From positions 503,608,556-503,672,555 of the forward strand of contig NC_053392.1 in assembly GCF_905171765.1 (NCBI RefSeq): DNA of 64,000 nucleotides. Reading direction: 5' to 3'. The position numbers were made by a program, and so were the translations under genes. The stretch comes from Bufo bufo. Lineage: Eukaryota; Chordata; Amphibia; Anura; Bufonidae. The notes below the pieces were generated by a model. The model did not search any database, was not told the DNA's origin, and was given only the letters and a program-made list of their open reading frames with translations. This document shows, one piece after another, positions 1 to 11,107 of the stretch (position 1 is the stretch's first letter; each line of letters begins with the position of its first letter).

Positions 1-570
1 GAATGTAAAGTCACATAGTATGGTGGTGTATGGGGATGCCATTGTGTAATATGGTCACTGAGTGGCATCTCCTGAAGACTGAAACCATATCACAGCAGTT
101 TCTGAAGCGGCAGATGCCAGGCATTCAGTAGTAAATATAGACTTGGTGGAGTCACGATGTATGTGAAGCTGCACTGCTTGCAGTATGGAGGAGGGCGAGC
201 AGGGTGCTAGCATGGGACATTCCTCGCAAGACTTTGCTGAGCAGATCTGAGTTATTTCTACTCCAAGGGCAAGCCTTGGTCTGCCAAGGAGTTCTGTTTG
301 TCAGTCGCTTGAAAAAGATTACGGCCATTATACATGTTATCTAATGAAAGGTTATCTTTTATCAAGATTTATACAAAAGGGCGTTGAATGGACATTTGAT
401 TAATCAGAGACTTTCTGGTCAATGGCCAAAAAATCCACCCATAAATGAAGCACGATAGGGCTGCCTTCACACGGAGTGTAGGAGATTGGCACTTGTTGAC
501 GTCCTCTTTGTACTTAGTCTTAGTACATCAAGTAATGGCTTATCCCCAGGATATGTCATAGCTACACGAT
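1..570. other. No gene recognised
   Basis: No coding frame, RNA gene or familiar repeat end is visible here. The same applies to 838-1122, which lies between two repeat copies. Confidence 0.5.
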
Positions 571-837
571 AGGGTCCATTCACACGTCCGCACTTTAGGT
601 CCGGATCCGTTCCGCAATTATGGAAAACGGGTGCAGATCTATTTATTTTCAATGGGGACGGAAAAGATGCGGACAGCACAATGTGTGCTGTCCGTATTTC
701 CGGTCTGCGGCCCTGAACTTCCGGTCCGCGGCTCCGCAAAAAAATAGAACACGTTCTATTCTTGTCCGCAGCTGCAGACAAGAATAGGCATTTCTATTGA
801 GGTGCCGCAAAACACTGTGGACGTGTGAATGGACCCT
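571..837. repeat. MITE, AGGGTCCATTCACACG family, copy 1
   Basis: A palindromic non-autonomous DNA element. The left end AGGGTCCATTCACACGTCCG is mirrored at the right end (ACGTGTGAATGGACCCT). The interior holds paired stretches rich in GTCCGCA. Related copies lie at 42855-43128 and 60551-61919. No transposase is present, so the superfamily is left open; the flanking duplication is not clear enough to decide it. Confidence 0.75.
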
Positions 838-1122
838 TACCCTGAGAATGAAGGGTCTGCAGTCCCCTGCACATCTAGGAGCTCTGCTGTGCAGGAAAAA
901 GCTTACATGGGTATGAAATCCTAAACTAATACTGCTGCCTCCTTTATTCTCCCGATTGGTGGGGATCAGACATCCCCCAGTTTAAATAGTGATAACAACA
1001 CATCATAAATTTGGCACACACCATGTACTACAACTTTTTAACTTTGTGTCTGGAAAAAATCAACCCCAGCCGATTATCTATTATGAGAAGGGACGTTCAT
1101 GTGTCACGTACCCTAGGAGCAG

Positions 1123-1352
1123 CTAAGCCCCATTCAAGTGACTGGAACTGAGTGCAATACCAAGCACAGCCATTATACAATGTACGGCGCTGTCCTTGGT
1201 GAGCAGAGATAAGACTGTGGTGCTCATAGGACTACCTGTGTCTTCTCAAAACAGGTGATTGGCGGGGGTCCCAGGCGTCAGACCCCCTCCGATCAGATAC
1301 TGATGACCTATCCAGAGGATAGGTAATCAGTATAAAAATCCTGGAAAACCAT
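1123..1352. repeat. MITE fragment, 'aggataggtcatcagtat' family
   Basis: Right part of a dispersed repeat. It shares the phrases accaagcacagccattatac, aatgtacggcgctgt and the tail 'cctatccagaggataggt...cctggaaaacc' with copies at 2970-3318 and 51366-51941. Its left end is missing. Confidence 0.6.
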
Positions 1353-1970
1353 GTTAACAGTATTTCAAAATATGCTTTAAATCAGCCGCATGCACCATAG
1401 ATAACTGGAGTCTACAAATTATACATTGACTTCTATGGGAATGTGTTGTGTGCATGCTCAGTAACCTCTGCACGATGAACTGTGCAGAGAACATTGTGCA
1501 AGGAGGGGGAGTAGATAAGCTGGGACATCACCTAGTGTCCTATTGTGAATGGTATGATTCTATGCAGAATTGGGCTGAATATGATTTGGTCTAATAGGGC
1601 CTTAAGATTGACGTTTAATATGCCAGTCTTAAACCAAAGTCCGTTGAAGTAAGACGTGCCACATATTGCACACCACTTAATAGATTTAGCGCATGTCTGC
1701 CTATCTGGAATATCTTATAGTGTAAATCTATGCCTGCTCATAGCAGGTGAAGGTATTAATTTCTGGTGCACTATTTTGGCCAAAAATTATAGCAAATCTG
1801 CCAAACGGAGGGTGACCGTGCTCCTTCCTAATCGCAGAGACTCTCAAATTTTAGCACAACGATAGTATGCGTCAAAACTTGTGATCTGGGGTATACAGTA
1901 ATCTGATCTAAGGCCTAGATGTGTTTTTACTTTATGTACTAGTCATACTACAGTAGCACATGTGGCACTT
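1353..1970. other. No gene or repeat recognised
   Basis: AT-rich sequence with only short, composition-driven open frames. Nothing supports a gene. Confidence 0.5.
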
Positions 1971-2908
1971 AGGCCCCTTTCACACGGGCAAGTTTTCCGC
2001 GCGGGTGCAATGCGTGAGGTGAACGCATTGCATCCGCACTGAATCCGGACCCTTTCATTTCTATGGGGCTGTGCACATAAGCGGTAATTTTCATGCATCA
2101 CTTGCATATTGCGTGAAAATCGCAGCAAGCTCTATATTGTGCGTTTTTCACGCATAGAAGTGAATGGGGCTGCGTGAAAATCGCAAGCATCCGCAAGCAA
2201 GTGCGGATGCAGTGTGATTTTCACTCATGGTTTCTAGGTGAGGATCGGGATGGGGACCCGATTATTGTTATTTTCCCTTATAACATGTTTATAAGGGAAT
2301 ATAATGGCATTCTGAATACAGAATGCTAAGTAAATTAGGGATGGAGGTGTTAAAAAAAATAAATAAAATATTATAATAATTAAACTCGCCTCATCCACTT
2401 GTTCGCGCTGCCCAGCTTGTCTTCTTTCTTCTTCTTTGATGACCTGGGAGGAAAAGGACCTTTGGTGACGTCACTGCGCTCATCACATGGTCCATCACCG
2501 TGGTGATGGACCATGTGACGAGCGCAGTGACGTCGCCAAAGGTCCTTTTCCTCCCAGGTCCTCAAAGAAGAAGAAAGAAGACAAGCCAGGCTGCGCGAAC
2601 AAGTGGATGAGGTGAGTTAAATTTTTATTTTTTTAACCCCTCCATCCCTAATTTACTTAGCATTCTGTATTAACAATGCTATTATTTTCCGTTATAACCA
2701 TGTTATAAGGTAAAATAATAAAATCTACACAACACCTAACCCAAACCAGAACTTCTGTGAAGAAGTCCAGGTTCGGGTCTGGGTACCAAACGGTGATTTT
2801 TCTTACGCGCGTTCCAAACGCATTAAAACGCTTTACACTCGCATGGAAAAATCGCGCATTTACCCATCGACGCACCCGCATCCTATCCGGCCCAAGTGAA
2901 AGAGGCCT
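1971..2908. repeat. Large palindromic MITE
   Basis: The left end aggcccctttcacacgggc pairs with the right end gcccaagtgaaagaggcct. A second, longer inverted repeat fills the middle: 2258-2345 pairs with about 2640-2715, and 2390-2500 pairs with about 2505-2615. The axis lies near 2505 in ccatcaccgtggtgatgg. The whole 0.94 kb could fold as one hairpin. No protein is encoded; the short frames inside are mirror images of each other. Confidence 0.75.
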
Positions 2909-2969
2909 TTGAAAATTAGGATTTAAGATGTGACTGACTCATTGAGCATTTTCTCAATAAAATTGATGG

Positions 2970-3318
2970 TATTATCTAGGAATTTGATATTGGCCTATCT
3001 TCAGGACTGGTCATCAATATCACATCAGTGGGGGTCCGAATCCTGGCACTTAGGCCTCTTTCGGGGACAGTGTTGTCACTGTCCATCGGTCACGTGGCTT
3101 TGTGAATGGGGCTGTTATGCATTACCAAGCACAGCCACTATACAATGTACGGCGCTGTGAGGAGGCCGCAGCGCTCACTGGAGATCCGGTGACCGCAGCG
3201 GCCTCTTCTAACAGCTGTTCGGTAGTTGCGCTGGGAATCAGACCCCCACCGATCTGATATTGTTGCCGTATCTTTAGTATAGGTCATCACGAGAAATTCC
3301 TGAAGAACCCCTTTTAAT
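2970..3318. repeat. MITE, 'aggataggtcatcagtat' family
   Basis: It begins near aggaatttgatattggcctatcttc and ends with a mirrored agtataggtcatcacgagaaattcct. The middle has the same acagccactatacaatgtacgg block as 1123-1352 and 51730-51941. It is probably a non-autonomous DNA transposon. Confidence 0.6.
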
Positions 3319-3640
3319 AAAAAATAAAATGTAAAAAATAATCTGAGGCCTCTCACTTATGATAAGTACAGACGTCTAAGTAGCTGCCAACAAGGTCTAA
3401 CACCATGGTCAACAGAGGAGATATTTTACATAGATTTGTGAATGCTCCATGGCTCGTTTTCATATTGAATTGACTTGTATGCAAACGTTCATATTCCAGC
3501 TCAGCCACAGAGCATATGACTGTTCACACGTGTCATGATACCTCCATGCTTCCTGACTGCTCAGTCTCTAGATACATTTATGTGTATGTTATTACTACCG
3601 TCATGAAATACATACGTCATATCGAGGATCTGATGCTGTT

Positions 3641-3886
3641 AAAGGGGTATGCCACCATTGTCTGATAGGTGCGGGTCCCACCTTTGGGACCCGTACCTAC
3701 ACCGAGAACGCAGAGGGCAACCATAGAAATGAATGGGAGTGGGGGCCGCGCACGTCTATAGGGAGCCGGCTTGGTGGTGGCCAGACTGGAGTCCTCCAGC
3801 CACCACATTGCGGGGCTCCGTTCACGCTACATAGTTGCGGGTCCCAGCGGTGGCACCCGCACCTATAAGACAATGGGGGCATATCC
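3641..3886. repeat. Palindromic MITE, TTAA-flanked at left
   Basis: TTAA precedes AAGGGGTATGCCACCATTG; the right end caatgggggcatatcc is its mirror. GGTGCGGGTCCCACC near the left end pairs with GGTGGCACCCGCACC near the right. Terminal sequence and TTAA context resemble piggyBac-type MITEs. A related copy lies at 18428-18655. Confidence 0.65.
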
Positions 3887-3924
3887 TAATGATTATACAA
3901 AGGAGGTAATTATATATAGAAAGA

Positions 3925-4440
3925 ATGGGGGGCCATAATTATGGCCCCTCTGTAGTAGTATTGTAATAATTATAGCCCCTCTGTAGTAGTATTGTAGTAA
4001 TTATGGCCCCTCTGTAGTAGTATTGTAATAATTACAATAACACTACAGAGGGGGCCATAATAATTACAATAATTCTACAGAGGGGGCCATTATTACAATA
4101 ATTCTACAGAGGGGGCATAATTATTACAATAATACTACAGAGGGGGCCATTATTGCAATAATAATACACCGGGGTGCATTATAATATTAATAATAATACA
4201 GAGGGGCCATTAAGTACATTTTAGTAATACAGAGGGCATTATACATATGGGCTCTACGGGGGAAGGTGAGGTCTTTTATCTAGTGGAACTACAGAGGGTC
4301 ATAGTAACTACATGGGGCACTGCAGAGGATCTTTATAAATACTTGGACCACTATTGGAGGAATTATAACTACTGCAGACAATATAGGGGACTTTATTACT
4401 ACTGCATGCTCTTATAGGGGTATCTTATAGGGCCTTGTTA
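3925..4440. repeat. Degenerate tandem array, 'tacagagggggccat(aa)' motif
   Basis: About ten degenerate copies of a 30-35 bp unit (ggcccctctgtagtagtattgtaataatta) run from 3930 to 4250. They appear on one strand first and then in reverse orientation from about 4025, giving a palindromic centre. Looser 'gggcactacaga' repeats continue to 4440. Confidence 0.7.
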
Positions 4441-4544
4441 CTGCTGGAAAACGTATCTCAGCTTGTTACGATGGAGTGATCCAGCTAGTAGACTATCTTA
4501 AGGCGCATAACCACAACCCGATGCAGGATACAACAAAGTTTATT

Positions 4545-4600
4545 ATGAGACAATGCGTTTTGGGGTCTCGACGACCCCTTTATCAAGTCTACAAGGAACA
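4545..4600 (-). ncRNA. Decayed hammerhead-like motif in PLE tail
   Basis: On the minus strand TTGATAA is followed by a perfect 6-bp hairpin (GGGGTC/GACCCC, loop GTCGA) and then AAAAC. This is the layout of a hammerhead core (CUGANGA, stem II, GAAA) with substitutions in the first box and at the G of GAAA. PLE tails are known to carry hammerhead motifs. This copy should be inactive. Confidence 0.5.
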
Positions 4601-5185
4601 TATATAGTAAAAAAAAATATAATAGAAAATGAATAGTGAAAAATAGATGTATATGTACGTTTAAAAGTCATATATGGAATTTGATATATAGAGATCTATG
4701 GGTATATATTTGCATGGATAAATAAATATATAGTTAAAAAAAGAGGAAGAACACTCAATTGAGTGGGCAAGTACATCAATAAATATAAGAAAATATATAT
4801 AAAAAAATTCTGTAAGCATCTCCTTATATACATAAATAAATAAAAATTAAAATACTTGGTTAAGTAAATATCTCAATAACATCAATTCATCAGTAGATAT
4901 ATGTAATCAATATGTATATAATTCATTATCCACATAGCTAACGTATACATAATTCAATGTGACGAGACGTATAATGTTGGTAGGACTGGCATACGTTGAT
5001 ACACATTGGCAAAAAATATTTACGTATTTGAAAATACCTGTGTCACCCTAGTTTTAAGTGCAGCTGGGTGTATACTGCCTGGTTCCTTCTAAAAATGGCG
5101 CATGTCAGTGCCTGTGCGGTCATGTAAAACAAGAAGGGAAGGTATTTAGAACATTGGTTAGAAAGGACTAACAGGTAGATATATA

Positions 5186-6045
5186 CAGTTGCAAGAAAAA
5201 GTATGTGAATCCTTTGGGATGATATGGATTTCTGCACAAATTGGTCATAAAATGTGATCTGATCTTCATCTAAGTCACAACAATAGACAATCATAGTCTG
5301 CTTAAACTAATAACACAAAGAATTAAATGTTACCATGTTTTTATTGAACACACCATGTAAACATTCACTGTGCAGGTGGAAAAAGTATGTGAACCCCTAG
5401 ACTAATGACATCTCCAAGAGCTAATTGGAGTGAGGTGTCAGCCAACTGGAGTCCAATCAATGAGATGAGATTGGAGGTGTTGGTTACAGCTGCCCTGCCC
5501 TATAATAAACACATGCCAGTTCTGGGTTTGCTTTTCACAAGAAGCATTGCCTGATGTGAATGATGCCTCGCATAAAAGAGCTCTCAGAAGACCTACAATA
5601 AGGAAATGTTGACTTGCAAAAAGCTGGAAAGGGTTATAAAAGTATCTCCAAAAGCCTTGCTGTTCATCAGTCCACGGTAAGACAAATTGTCTATAAATGG
5701 AGAAAGTTCAGCACTGCTGCTACTCTCCCTAGGAGTGGCTGTCCTGTAAAGATGACTGCAAGAGCACAGCGCAGACTGCTCAATGAGGTGAAGAAGAATC
5801 CTAGAGTGTCAGCTAAAGATTTACAAAAGTCTCTGGCATATGCGAACATCCCTGTTAGCGAATCTACGATACGTAAAACACTAAACAAGAATGAATTTCA
5901 TGGGAGGATACCACAGAGGAAGCCACTGCTGTCCAAAAATACCATTGCTGCACGTTTACAGTTTGCACAAGAGCACCTGGATGTTCCACAGCAGTACTGG
6001 CAAAATATTCTGTGGACAGATGAAACCAAAGTTGAGTTGTTGTGA
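5186..6045 (+). mobile_element. Tc1-like transposon, family A, 3'-truncated
   Basis: A TA precedes the terminal repeat cagttgcaagaaaaagtatg at 5186. The copy matches the element at 62318-63841 (opposite strand) up to about 6042, where it stops inside the transposase after the first catalytic-region motif. The right half and right terminal repeat are absent. Confidence 0.9.
5563..6045 (+). pseudogene. Tc1 transposase, N-terminal half, broken
   Basis: The frame starts at an ATG (MPRIKELSED...), meets an in-frame stop after 11 codons (near 5597), and is then open to 6045. It encodes the paired-type helix-turn-helix DNA-binding region ([20 protein letters not shown]), a GRP-like linker (here CPV) and the first catalytic motif LWTDETKVEL. 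The second D and the E are lost with the truncation. The nuclear cut-and-paste function is therefore lost. Confidence 0.9.
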
Positions 6046-6406
6046 AGTTGGAATAAATGTAGCGGTTCACCGCAGTGCTCTCGCTACAATCCTGTGTATG
6101 GCACGTGTGGAAAAGGCGCGCAGGCAGAGAGGTCTGCGCGTGCTAGCAGAGGAGTTGACATCGGGAGGGCAGGGGGCGGGGTTGCACAGCGCTGGAGTGC
6201 CGGCCGCTTCGTCGAGCTGTACGGCTGATGTGCTTGTTAGCAGAGTCCGTTCTTTCTATGGGAACAGATGGGAGCAGATAGTCTGAAGGAGAGAAGCACT
6301 GCACCATAGATATCTTTATGTATAAAAGGCTGACAGCAGGACTGTGACATGGCAGTTGGTTTATTAAAGATGGAATGAACTGGTAGGAGGATAATAGCAG
6401 AAAAGG
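6046..6406. other. Unrecognised sequence between Tc1 and hAT
   Basis: GC-rich in 6060-6240 (gcgcgcaggcagag), with no coding homology recognised. It may belong to a repeat that cut the Tc1 copy, but no ends are visible. Confidence 0.4.
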
Positions 6407-6414
6407 TGTATGAA

Positions 6415-7218
6415 CAGGGCTGTCTTTAACAAGGGGCAGCTGCCCCGGGCCCAGTTGCTCCTGGGGGACCCAAGGCAGCTGCCTCTTGAGCCCTGCTAGC
6501 CACTGCCCTGGGTGTCAGGCTGTCAGCTACACAGGGGGTGCTGCCATGCCTGCTGGCACTCCAGGCAGCGTACTGTGAGAGCTGTGATTCTCTAGGACCT
6601 TAGATGATGACATCACCATGTGACCAGTAACCTAGCAATATTACTGGTCACATGGCTATGAGGTCATCAAGGTCCTACCAGGAGTGTTGCTGTAGAAGTT
6701 TGCCTTAACTGTGGAGCTTTTTTTGTGAAGATTACATCAGAAAAAGGTGACAGAGGCTGTTATGCTAATTTACTGTAAACTACTGTATAGGGGGGTGCTG
6801 TATACTGTGGGGGCTGTATATTGTGGAGTGCTATTTTGCTGTACTGCATACTGTGTGGTGCTGTATACTATATGGTGCTATACTGCATACTGTGGGTTGC
6901 TGTATACTATAGGGTGCTATACTGCATACTGTGGGGTGCACTGTAACACTAGGGTGAGCCGAGCCCTGGTCCCCTTCCTGCAGAGCGGTGCCCACTTCCA
7001 GCCTGAGCCCAGCTGCCCAGAGCACTGATCCTGAGCCACTGGAGTCTTCAGAACTGGAAGTATTTACAGTCATTCACTGTACTCTACCAGATGTGTGGAT
7101 TTTTTGTGTGTGTGTTGTGGTGGAGGGCGTGATTGCCTGCTAAGGTGTGGGAAGGCGGGATCCAGGGGGCCCAACTAAATTTTTGCCCAGGGTCCAATCA
7201 ATATTAAAGACGGCCCTG
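6415..7218. mobile_element. Non-autonomous hAT element, CAGGGCCGTCTTTAA family
   Basis: The 804-bp element has terminal repeats CAGGGCTGTCTTTAA and, inverted, CAGGGCCGTCTTTAA. It is flanked by a perfect 8-bp duplication tgtatgaa (6407-6414 and 7219-7226), the hAT signature. A tandem block of ctgtatactgtgggg-like units lies at 6750-6935. No transposase is present. It belongs to the same family as 55639-57867. Confidence 0.88.
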
Positions 7219-7499
7219 TGTATGAATATGTGTATGAATATTGGAGAAATGATTTGGATGAATGGAGGGGAGGTTCAGTGGGGAGTGTTTGAGAAATTGC
7301 TACAAGATTCTTGAGGATAGAGACTGGGTATGTAAAATAATACGGGAAAGGTGGTGATATTAACCATGGATATAAAAATAATGAGATAAATAAATGAGTA
7401 GTAGAATATATGAATGTAGTTGGTGATAATACTGCTCCAGTGTGGTAATAAGAAAAATATGATTAATTTATACCAAGACGTATAGTAAAATGACTCTGG

Positions 7500-7858
7500 G
7501 GTTAAGTTGTAAATCTGGGGGCTTGCAGCTGAAAGGTGGAAGCACATGTCTGCAATGATAGAGGGGAGAAAAAAAAACAAAAAAAACACACGAATAAATA
7601 AAAAGAGATGAATGGAAAACATTTGCTTTCCAAGGCTTCATTAAGTCCATGTGGTTCTAATGTATACAATTTGAAGATCCAAAACATTTCTCTCCTCTGC
7701 AGTGTCTTATATCTCTCTGAGCAGTTTACGTCGATCTGTTCAATTGGAGTAATCATCAGCTTTGTAGGATCTTTATTGTGGACATTGAGAAAATGTCGGG
7801 ACACGCTATGTTTCAGGAAGCCCTTCATGATGTTTGACCTGTGTTTGTTGAGGTGTTC
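7500..7858 (-). pseudogene. PLE GIY-YIG endonuclease C-terminal fragment
   Basis: The minus-strand frame includes KHSVSRHFLNVHNKDP, the end of the PLE endonuclease region, matching the plus-strand copy at 10262-10320. It continues into MITPIEQIDVNCSERY and LYTLEPHGLNE, the usual C-terminal tail. The catalytic GIY-YIG residues are cut off at the inverted junction near 7858. Confidence 0.8.
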
Positions 7859-8527
7859 TACATCTCGGAAGCATATAGGATCCTAGGAGACCTTTCGTAC
7901 TATGAACCCCTCCCCCACAATCCCCTTAAAAAAGATGCAAAGAAATTGGAAATACTATTAAAACAAGCAGAAGAAGACCACGTCCTCAACAAAAAGGATA
8001 AAGAATTTATAACCATCGACTTTCCTACTATGACGATCTTCTATCACCTCCCCAAAGTACATAAGGACATAAACAATCCTCCCGGAAGACCTATAATTTC
8101 AGGTATCAATTCGCTAACTAGCAACCTCTCACACTATGTGGACATTTTTTTACAAAAACATGTCACCAACCTCTGCTCCTACTTAAGGGATTCCTCCCAA
8201 CTCATTTCACTACTCAAAGACACCAACTAGGACCCCTAATATCTCTGGCTGACATTGGACGTTGCCTCCCTTTATTCAAATATTCCACACGAGGTAGGCA
8301 TTAACACATCCAACAATTATCTAGACACTGACGACCAATTTGTCCCCCAAACATAGGATTTTCATCAGCAAAGCGATTAGGTTTATTCTGACACACGTGT
8401 TCATGTTTGAAAACAACATCTACAAACAGCGGAAAGGAACCGTGATTGTGTTCTATAAACGCTGTTCTATAAAGGCCTTTGTGTCTTACCTGAACTCCAA
8501 CGATTGGAACCTCAATTCTATAGTTAA
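7859..8527 (+). pseudogene. PLE reverse transcriptase fragment
   Basis: An open stretch to 8230 carries FYHLPKVHKD, PPGRPIISGI and LSHYVDIFLQ, hallmarks of PLE reverse transcriptases. After a stop, the next stretch reads LDVASLYSNIPHE (palm motif A, with its aspartate). It then changes frame into FISKAIRFILTH and FENNIYKQRKGT. The segment that should carry YxDD is deleted before 8527. At least two frame breaks are visible. Confidence 0.88.
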
Positions 8528-8531
8528 TAGA

Positions 8532-9164
8532 TGTAATGACCGACGTCACGCACAGGGAGGAAAACAGGGAAAGCCCTGCCCAAGGGAGAGGGAAAGGTGG
8601 TGACCCCTAACTCACCTTGCGGCTGGCACCTGACTGCCCTGACGTCCCTAGACGGGTTCCTCACCCGTGCGACGATCACGTGCCTAAACCCTGGCTTTCC
8701 CTAATATGAGCCCTAGATCGTGAACGGGCCGGTGGGATCGCTAGTCCGCACCACTATCACTAAGAGGGAAACACCAGGGAGAGGACAGACATACACATAC
8801 ACCCAGGTGGGCGACCACAAAGGTCCAACAGGGATCCGGAGGGTAGCGTTCTGGACCAACTACCAGAGAACGCAGCAACACAGCTCCAGATGGTCAGAAT
8901 AGATGTCCAGGCAGGAAGCTCTATCTCTGGCAACCAGAGAAGTGTGAGAGAGGAATATAAGGAGGTTTGGGAGTGCTGGACAAGGAACAGCTGAGGAGAA
9001 GGAGCTACGGATCCCTGAGTGAGCCAAAAGGGTTTGCAAAGCAAACTCAGAAAGCTACCATAAGGAAAACAGCCCTATCTTAAATAGAGCGTGCAGCCAA
9101 CCGCTGCGACTTCCTGACCCCGGGTATAACGGAGTCAGGCGTGGTTCTCGATACCCTCGTGACA
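8532..9164. mobile_element. Solo LTR, 633 bp
   Basis: It begins TGTAATGACC and ends CTCGTGACA, and is flanked by a perfect 5-bp duplication ataga (8527-8531, 9165-9169). Removing it and one ataga restores the PLE reading, which proves insertion. No coding sequence is present. It resembles the LTR-like elements at 51452-51728 and 60577-61686 in its end sequence, so a related gypsy family is likely. Confidence 0.82.
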
Positions 9165-9389
9165 ATAGATCAACAACTTCAATTGAATATTTGGACCTCC
9201 TGCTATACACTATCGATGAAACTATCCTGACCAAAACATTTTTTTAAATGGTGGATTGAAACAACTATTTAGATTTCAGAAGTGCACATTACAGTAAGTG
9301 GAAAAAGAACATACCCTTTAGCCAATTTAAACAAATACGCCAGAACTGCTCAACTACAGCTGACTTCACAACACAAAGCAAAATATTAA

Positions 9390-9686
9390 AGAGGACCTTT
9401 CACTAGTTTAAAAACTAACTATATCAGTGGGCAGAGCGGCGCCCAGGGGTACCCCTGCACTTACTAGTATGTCTGGGCGCCGCTCCATTCGCCCGGTATA
9501 GGCTCCGGTGTCTGCAGCTCCCTCTTTTGTATGGGGCAGAGTTTTTGTATTAGGGTTGTCCCTTGCTGCAGCGTTGGCCAATCGTAGCGCACAGCTCATA
9601 GCCTGGGACTAGTAAGTGCAGGGGGACCCCTGGGCGCCGCTCTGCCCACTGATATAGTTAGTTTTTAAACTAGTGAAAGGTCCTCT
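9390..9686. mobile_element. piggyBac-like palindromic MITE with TTAA duplication
   Basis: A 297-bp element flanked by TTAA (9386-9389 and 9687-9690). Ends AGAGGACCTTTCACTAG and CTAGTGAAAGGTCCTCT are perfect mirrors. The inverted match continues for about 75 bp through cagagcggcgcccagg. It interrupts the PLE between the RT and endonuclease parts. Confidence 0.88.
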
Positions 9687-9690
9687 TTAA

Positions 9691-10330
9691 GATCTAGATT
9701 CCAAAACTAAAAATACCCAAACGGGATCATAAATGGGGCCTTTGAACGTGCAAAGAACCTCACTCAAAATGAATGTCTCGAGACTAAAACAAAAGTAAAA
9801 GGAATAGAGGAGTCGAAGAAGTACAGACCCTCGTTCATTACCACCTACAATTCGAATCATGCCAAGTTAAGGAACATTCTAACAAAACATTGGCACATTC
9901 TGAAAAACGACCCCTATCTTAGACATAACATTCCACAAAAACCACGGATTACATTCAGGAGAGTGAGGACCTTGAAGAATGTACTGGCCCCTAGCAAGTT
10001 GAAACAGAAAGAGCCCCCCACAAAAACCAATGTGCATTCTGATACTGTGGGCAGTTATAAATGTAATCACACTCTGTGTAAGTGCTGTAATGGTATATCC
10101 CATCGTAGAAAAGAGTTTAGAAGCAACTTCACACAAGAAGAGTTCCACATCAAAAGTTTATATATAATCTACCTCCTGGAATGTAAGTGTGGACTACAAT
10201 ATGTAGGTCGCACGATACAAACACTCAGAGAACGCCTCAACAAACAGAGGTCAAACATCATGAAGGGCTTCCCGAAACATAGCGTGTCCCGACATTTTCT
10301 CAATGTCCACAATAAAGATCCTACAAACCT
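9691..10330 (+). pseudogene. PLE linker and GIY-YIG endonuclease fragment
   Basis: From about 9830 the frame reads HWHILKNDPYLR, a conserved PLE linker phrase. A cysteine-rich segment CNHTLCKCC follows, then the endonuclease YIIYLLECKCGLQYVGRTIQ (GIY-YIG-type pair YIIYL / YVG), with the arginine in ERLNKQRSN. KHSVSRHFLNVHNKDP closes it. The open part is 9963-10330. The domain would nick target DNA for reverse transcription; the element as a whole is disrupted. Confidence 0.88.
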
Positions 10331-10620
10331 GATGATTACCAATTTTTTCTCCCCTCACTCCCTCCTCTTTTCGGCCCTTTATCATTGCAGACATGTGCTT
10401 GCACCTTTCAGCTGCAAGCCCCCAGATTTACAACTTAACCCCAGAGTCATTTTACTACACGTCTTGGTATAAATTAATCATATTCTTCTTATAACCACAC
10501 CGGAGCAGTATTATCACCAACTACATTAATATTCTACTACTCATTTATTTATCTCATTATATTTATATCCATGGTTAATATCACCACCTTTCCCGTATTA
10601 TTTTACATACCCAGTCTCTC

Positions 10621-10930
10621 TAGGAGCATGCACAGGCGTTGTAGGGAGGTCATACAGGCACGTGGAGGCCACACACACTACTGAGCCTCATTTTGACTTG
10701 TTTTAAGGACATTACATTAAAGTTGGATCAGCCTGTAGTGTGTTTTTCCACTTTAATTTTGAGTGTGACTCCAAATCCAGACCTCCATGGGTTAATTTTT
10801 TTTAATTTTTGTGTGATTTTGTTGTCAGCACATTCAACTATGTAAAGAACAAAGTATTTCAGAAGAATATTTAATTAACTCAGATCTAGGATGTGTTATT
10901 TTTGTGTTCCCTTTATTTTTTTGAGCAGTG
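10621..10930 (+). mobile_element. Tc1-like transposon end fragment (family E)
   Basis: It ends in a typical Tc1 terminal repeat, tgttccctttattttttt followed by gagcagtgta. The preceding ~280 bp (ggacattacattaaagttgg..., gtcagcacattcaactatg) matches the known 3' part of a vertebrate Tc1 family, from memory. Only one end is present. It sits in the PLE 3' region. Confidence 0.7.
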
Positions 10931-11069
10931 TATTTATTTATTCATGCAAATATATACCCATAGATCTCTATATATCAAATCCCATATATGACTTTTAAAC
11001 GTACATATACATCTATTTTTCACTGTTCATTTTCTATTATATTTTTTACTATCTATGTTCCTTGCAGAT

Positions 11070-11107
11070 TTGATAAAGGGGTCGTCGAGACCCCGAAACG
11101 TGTTGTC
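11070..11107 (+). ncRNA. Hammerhead-like motif in PLE tail (degenerate)
   Basis: TTGATAA (consensus CUGANGA with two changes) is followed by hairpin GGGGTC/GACCCC (11078-11083 / 11089-11094), then GAAAC (11095-11099) and GTC (11105-11107). Stem II and GAAA are intact. No convincing stem I is seen, so self-cleavage is doubtful. Confidence 0.5.

Larger units (their letters stand above)
4445..7858 (-). mobile_element. Penelope-like element, inverted copy, decayed
   Basis: A minus-strand PLE fragment. From right to left it holds the last part of the GIY-YIG endonuclease frame (about 7858-7690), a 3' untranslated region (7590-7230), and the terminal hammerhead-like block and tail (about 4740-4445). 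Two stretches match the plus-strand copy as reverse complements: 7300-7590 with 10330-10620, and 4450-4740 with 10931-11215. It is broken by a hAT (6415-7218) and a truncated Tc1 (5186-6045). The head-to-head junction with the second copy is at about 7858. Confidence 0.75.

Noticed and set aside
467..781. 104-codon minus-strand frame
   Set aside because: It overlaps the palindromic MITE at 571-837 and includes its mirrored arms.
3925..4260. CRISPR-like array
   Set aside because: The units are contiguous, degenerate and partly inverted, with no unique spacers, in a vertebrate genome.
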